The notes under the pieces were generated by a model. It did no database searches. It was not told where the DNA came from and saw nothing but the letters and a program-made list of their open reading frames with translations. The position numbers and the translations under genes were made by a program. Positions 5,573 to 8,379 of a stretch of DNA of 8,379 nt are shown here, in pieces. Numbering within the stretch: the stretch's first letter is position 1; each line of letters begins with the position of its first letter. The DNA comes from Acidobacteriaceae bacterium (GTDB lineage Bacteria > Acidobacteriota > Terriglobia > Terriglobales > Acidobacteriaceae), in NCBI GenBank assembly GCA_003165855.1, contig PMXH01000102.1, positions 503 to 8,881 of the forward strand. The letters run 5' to 3'.

Positions 5573-5597
5573 AAGAGACTTTATGTGGGAACAGCGG

Positions 5598-5652
5598 CCC
5601 CTTCGGCAAGCTCAGGGCAGGCCCTCGGCTGTTCGGCGGGCGAAGGCCGCCG
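5598..5652. repeat. intergenic repeat between convergent HD and hutH genes
   Basis: CCCCTTCGGCAAGCTCAGGG (5598-5617) is a second copy of the unit at 4059-4079, in the opposite orientation. It is followed by a CGGCGG/CCGCCG stem (5634-5639, 5647-5652) with a seven-base loop. The stem sits between the stops of two convergent genes and might act as a weak bidirectional attenuator, but neither side has a proper T-run. This nearly fills the 93-base gap. Confidence 0.5.
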
Positions 5653-5665
5653 GGATTTCTGCCGC

Positions 5666-7195
5666 CTACCTCAATACTTCTGCCACCCTCCCGCTCGCAA
5701 TCAACTCCGCGAGCTTTGCGAAGTCTTTGTACATGACGCGGTCTTTATCGACTATGGGACACACCGACCGAATCGCCGCATGCGCCGCCTGTCCGCGCTT
5801 CGAGGTTTTCAGCGGAGCCAGGAAGTCGATTGCCTGAGCGACGGCCATGGCTTCGATCGCGAGAACATTACGCGTGTTCTCGACAATGCGCTTCAACTTG
5901 TTCGCTGCCGTCATGCCCATGGAAACGAAGTCTTCCTTGTTGCCCGAGGTGGTAATCGAATCGACCGACGCGGGATGCGCCAGCACCTTGTTCTCGCTGA
6001 CCAGCGCCGCCGCCGTGACCTGCGGCATCATGAAACCGGAATTCAAGCCCGCGCCATGAGCCAGGAATGGCGGTAAACCTTCGCTGAGCGCGGGATTTAC
6101 CAGGCGCTCGATCCTGCGCTCGCTGATGCCGGCGAGCGCGCTTAACACGATGCCCAGAAAATCCAAGGCAAACGCCAGCGGCTCACCGTGAAAGTTTCCT
6201 CCCGAGACCACATCGCCTTTGAAATTCTTGGCATCGGTGATGAAGACCAGAGGATTGTCTACCGCGGAATTCGCCTCGATCTCGAACACTTCGCGGCAGT
6301 GCGCCAGCGTATCGCGCACCGCGCCGTGCACCTGCGGAATGCAGCGCAGCGAATAGGCGTCCTGCACGCGGCCGCACTCGCGGTGGGATTCGCGAATCTG
6401 GCTGCCCTCGAGCATCTTGCGCAGGTTCGCGGCGGTTTTCATCTGTCCGTGGTGCGGACGCGCTTTGTGAATGCGTTCGTCGAAGGCTGCGTCGGTGCCT
6501 TTCAGCGCGTCACAGCAGAGCCCGCCCAATACGTCGGCAGAATCGACCAGAGTCTCCGCAGCCAGCAGCGCCAGCGTGCCTACCGCCAGCATGGCCTGCG
6601 TTCCGTTGATGAGCGAAATGGTTTCTTTCGCCTCCAGCACCAGCGGTTTGATCTGCGCCTTTTTCAGTGCGTCGGCGCTGGGAACACGCGCGCCCGCCGC
6701 GTCGAAGCATTCGCCCTCACCGATCAAAGCCAGCGCCAGATGAGCCAGGGGAGCCAGATCGCCGCTCGCGCCCACGCTGCCTTGCGACGGCACGAACGGG
6801 GTTACGCCGCGGTTCAGCATTTCGCAAAGCGTGTCGATGACGACCGCACGCACTCCCGAAAAACCCTTAGCCAAAGAATTGGCGCGCAACAGCATCATGG
6901 CACGCGTTTCCGCCACTGAGAGCGGGTCGCCGACTCCGACCGCGTGTGAGCGCACCAGGTTGACCTGCAGCTCGCGAATCTGGTCGCCGGCAATGCGCAC
7001 ATCGCTGAGCTTGCCCACGCCGGTAGTGATCGCGTAGGCCAACTTGTTGCTGGCGACAATCTCGTCGACTACCGCGCGCGCCCGACCCACGGCCTCGCGC
7101 GCGTCGGCCGACAAGATCACGGGGCGACGTTCGGCTCCGACTTCGCGTACTGCTTCCAGAGTGAGGTCGTTCCCGTTAATGTGAAGTGCATTCAA
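5666..7195 (-). CDS. hutH: histidine ammonia-lyase
   Basis: A 509-residue cytosolic enzyme that deaminates L-histidine to trans-urocanate and ammonia, the first step of histidine degradation. Ala143-Ser144-Gly145 in SVGASGDLAPL is the tripeptide that cyclises to the MIO electrophile. Other family residues are Tyr54 (AYAITTGVG), Asn197 (NGTQAM), Tyr281 and Arg284 (QDAYSLRCIPQ), the SGGNFHGEP loop at 331-339 and Glu421 (GNKEDFVSMG). Ser83-His84 (VRSHAVGVG) and Glu421 match the histidine-type rather than the phenylalanine or tyrosine-type pocket, so HutH is preferred. Length is normal. The start is TTG at 7195, overlapping the thioesterase stop as TTGA; the ATG at 7191 is out of frame and soon stops. 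This implies translational coupling. It is the last gene of the operon; no hutU, hutI or hutG is in view. Confidence 0.94.
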   Translation of the reverse strand: MNALHINGNDLTLEAVREVGAERRPVILSADAREAVGRARAVVDEIVASNKLAYAITTGVGKLSDVRIAGDQIRELQVNLVRSHAVGVGDPLSVAETRAMMLLRANSLAKGFSGVRAVVIDTLCEMLNRGVTPFVPSQGSVGASGDLAPLAHLALALIGEGECFDAAGARVPSADALKKAQIKPLVLEAKETISLINGTQAMLAVGTLALLAAETLVDSADVLGGLCCDALKGTDAAFDERIHKARPHHGQMKTAANLRKMLEGSQIRESHRECGRVQDAYSLRCIPQVHGAVRDTLAHCREVFEIEANSAVDNPLVFITDAKNFKGDVVSGGNFHGEPLAFALDFLGIVLSALAGISERRIERLVNPALSEGLPPFLAHGAGLNSGFMMPQVTAAALVSENKVLAHPASVDSITTSGNKEDFVSMGMTAANKLKRIVENTRNVLAIEAMAVAQAIDFLAPLKTSKRGQAAHAAIRSVCPIVDKDRVMYKDFAKLAELIASGRVAEVLR

Positions 7196-7641
7196 GAGAT
7201 TTTCCCGTCCTGTTTTCCTACCGCCGCGCGAAATACTTTCAAATACTTCTCCGGCAGCACGGCAATCTTCATGCCTGCGTCGGTGACAATGTGCGTGGTC
7301 TCGCCTTCCGCCAGCAACGTTCCGTCTTCGGCGCGGCGCAATTCATAACCAAAGTGGACCACCGAGTCGCGCACATTCAATAACTCCGTACGCACCAAAA
7401 CTTCTTCGTCGTAGCGCGCTGGGGCACGGTAGCGGCATTTCGCTTCGGCCACGGCGATGAAGCGCCCATCCTGGCTTTCCATGTCGCGATACGAAAAGCC
7501 TAACTGCCGCAACAATTCGACGCGGCCCACCTCGAACCAGATGAAGTGGTTGGAGTGATAAACCACTCCCATCTGATCGGTCTCAGCATAGCGCACGCGC
7601 AGCCGGGTTTCATTGACCGCCTGTGGGTGATTCGAGTTCAT
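7192..7641 (-). CDS. YbgC/4HBT-family acyl-CoA thioesterase
   Basis: A 149-residue single-domain hotdog protein of the 4-hydroxybenzoyl-CoA thioesterase (YbgC-like) family, which hydrolyses acyl-CoA thioesters in the cytoplasm. The active-site motif is YAETDQMGVVYHSNHFIWFE near the N-terminus, with Asp22 as the catalytic acid. GRVELLRQLGFSY follows and the central strand CRYRAPARYDEEVLVRTEL is typical. Length is normal. I take ATG at 7641 as the start: it overlaps the upstream stop as ATGA and has GGAG six bases before it. A GTG four codons earlier at 7653 is possible but less likely. It lies between an enoyl-CoA hydratase family gene and hutH, each with a four-base overlap, so all three are probably made together. 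The natural acyl substrate cannot be told from sequence; short-chain or aromatic thioesters are both known in the family. Confidence 0.9.
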   Translation of the reverse strand: MNSNHPQAVNETRLRVRYAETDQMGVVYHSNHFIWFEVGRVELLRQLGFSYRDMESQDGRFIAVAEAKCRYRAPARYDEEVLVRTELLNVRDSVVHFGYELRRAEDGTLLAEGETTHIVTDAGMKIAVLPEKYLKVFRAAVGKQDGKIS

Positions 7642-8379
7642 TCCTCGCTCCACACCGGCTTGCGTTTTTCGAGGAATGACGCGATGCCTTCGCGGAAGTC
7701 GGCGGTGGTGCGGATCGCGGCATTCTCCTTCACCGCGGCGTCTATCTGCGAATCCAGTTCAGCGCGTCCATGATCGCTGAGCAGTTGCTTGGTAGCGCGC
7801 AGCGAAGCTGGACTATTCTCCATCAGCAGCGCGGCCAATTCGCGAGCACGTGCCATCAGCTTTTCCGGCGCAACGATTTCGTTGAGCAATCCCATCCGGG
7901 CGGCTTCTTCCGCACCGATAATCCTTCCCGTTAGTAATAGATCGCGGGCCTGCTTTTCGCCGACCTGGCGTAGAAGGAAAGTGGAAACAATGGCGGGCAC
8001 AAAGCCGATGCGCACCTCGGTATAGCCGAACTTGGCTTCCGGCACGGCCAGCGTGAAATCGCACAGCAAAGCTAATCCAGTGCCGCCGGCGATGGCCGCG
8101 CCATTCACCGCCGCAATCGTGACCTTAGGAAATTCGTAGAGCGTACGGAACAGGCGGACCATCGTCTCCGAATCTTTCAGGTTCTGCTCCGGCGAGCGGC
8201 CAATCAGCGCTTTCAAATTGTCCAGGTCCATGCCGGAGGAGAAAGCCTTGCCCGCTCCGGTCAGGATGAGCACGATCGCGTTCGATGTCTCCACTTCCTT
8301 GAGCCCGCGCAGCAGATCGTCAATCAATTCAAAGCTGATGGCGTTGCGCTTGTCGGGACGGTTCAGCGTGATGGTGGCG
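7638..8379 (-). CDS. enoyl-CoA hydratase/isomerase family protein, N-terminus outside window
   Basis: A crotonase-fold protein with 246 visible residues; only the first few codons are missing beyond the right edge. The visible part begins at TITLNRPDKRNAIS, the usual first strand. FSSGMDLDNL and VNGAAIAGGTGLALLCDFTL carry the two oxyanion-hole segments. GYTEVRIGFVPAIVS keeps the glutamate that aligns with the first catalytic Glu (rat Glu144). At the second (Glu164) position I read Asp, in VGEKQARDLLLTG. Hydration of 2-enoyl-CoA in fatty-acid or branched amino-acid breakdown is likely (paaF, liuC and AUH relatives). The Asp, or another crotonase reaction, leaves the exact activity open. The C-terminus KPVWSEE is typical. 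Its TGA overlaps the thioesterase ATG, so it is the first visible gene of the operon that ends in hutH. Confidence 0.9.
   Translation of the reverse strand, partial: ATITLNRPDKRNAISFELIDDLLRGLKEVETSNAIVLILTGAGKAFSSGMDLDNLKALIGRSPEQNLKDSETMVRLFRTLYEFPKVTIAAVNGAAIAGGTGLALLCDFTLAVPEAKFGYTEVRIGFVPAIVSTFLLRQVGEKQARDLLLTGRIIGAEEAARMGLLNEIVAPEKLMARARELAALLMENSPASLRATKQLLSDHGRAELDSQIDAAVKENAAIRTTADFREGIASFLEKRKPVWSEE

Noticed and set aside
6188..6919. Plus-strand open frame of 243 codons opposite hutH
   Set aside because: It is antisense to a fully conserved hutH and rich in His, Arg and Gln, so it is a shadow.

Overview
This GC-rich window reads as ordinary bacterial chromosome. The most likely source is an Acidobacteriota member of the Koribacter type. 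That is an inference from the uppS-cdsA order, a zinc-ribbon/XRE regulator, a signal-less HtrA-like protease and several classes of short palindromic intergenic repeats. No database search was possible. I see no tRNA, rRNA, CRISPR array, transposase or phage gene.

Layout. At the left edge, on the minus strand, are the first 20 codons of cysS behind a good sigma70-type promoter. Next come cdsA and uppS on the minus strand, two consecutive membrane-lipid and isoprenoid genes. They are separated by about 115 bases that hold a multi-hairpin repeat. A 359-base divergent spacer with several inverted repeats follows. Then come two small plus-strand genes of unknown function (2387-2815) that abut as stop-start TAA|ATG. 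They converge on a minus-strand HtrA-like serine protease gene. A textbook Rho-independent terminator and a dispersed repeat separate the protease from a minus-strand zinc-ribbon/XRE regulator. An HD-domain protein is transcribed divergently from the regulator. The right third is a tight minus-strand operon: enoyl-CoA hydratase family (cut by the window edge), YbgC-type thioesterase, and histidine ammonia-lyase (hutH). Its genes overlap by four bases at each junction.

How the genes work together. UppS makes undecaprenyl diphosphate, the carrier-lipid precursor for cell-wall synthesis. CdsA makes CDP-diacylglycerol for phospholipids. The hydratase, thioesterase and HutH are probably co-translated, which points to amino-acid or acyl-CoA catabolism, but no other hut gene is visible.

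Most interesting observation. The HD-domain gene carries about 41 extra in-frame codons between its first histidine and its HD dyad. At the DNA level this insert has the same two-hairpin architecture as the intergenic repeat between uppS and cdsA, and shares a TTCGTATCAGGG core with it. It looks like a mobile palindromic repeat captured as coding sequence, comparable in principle to the Rickettsia palindromic elements.
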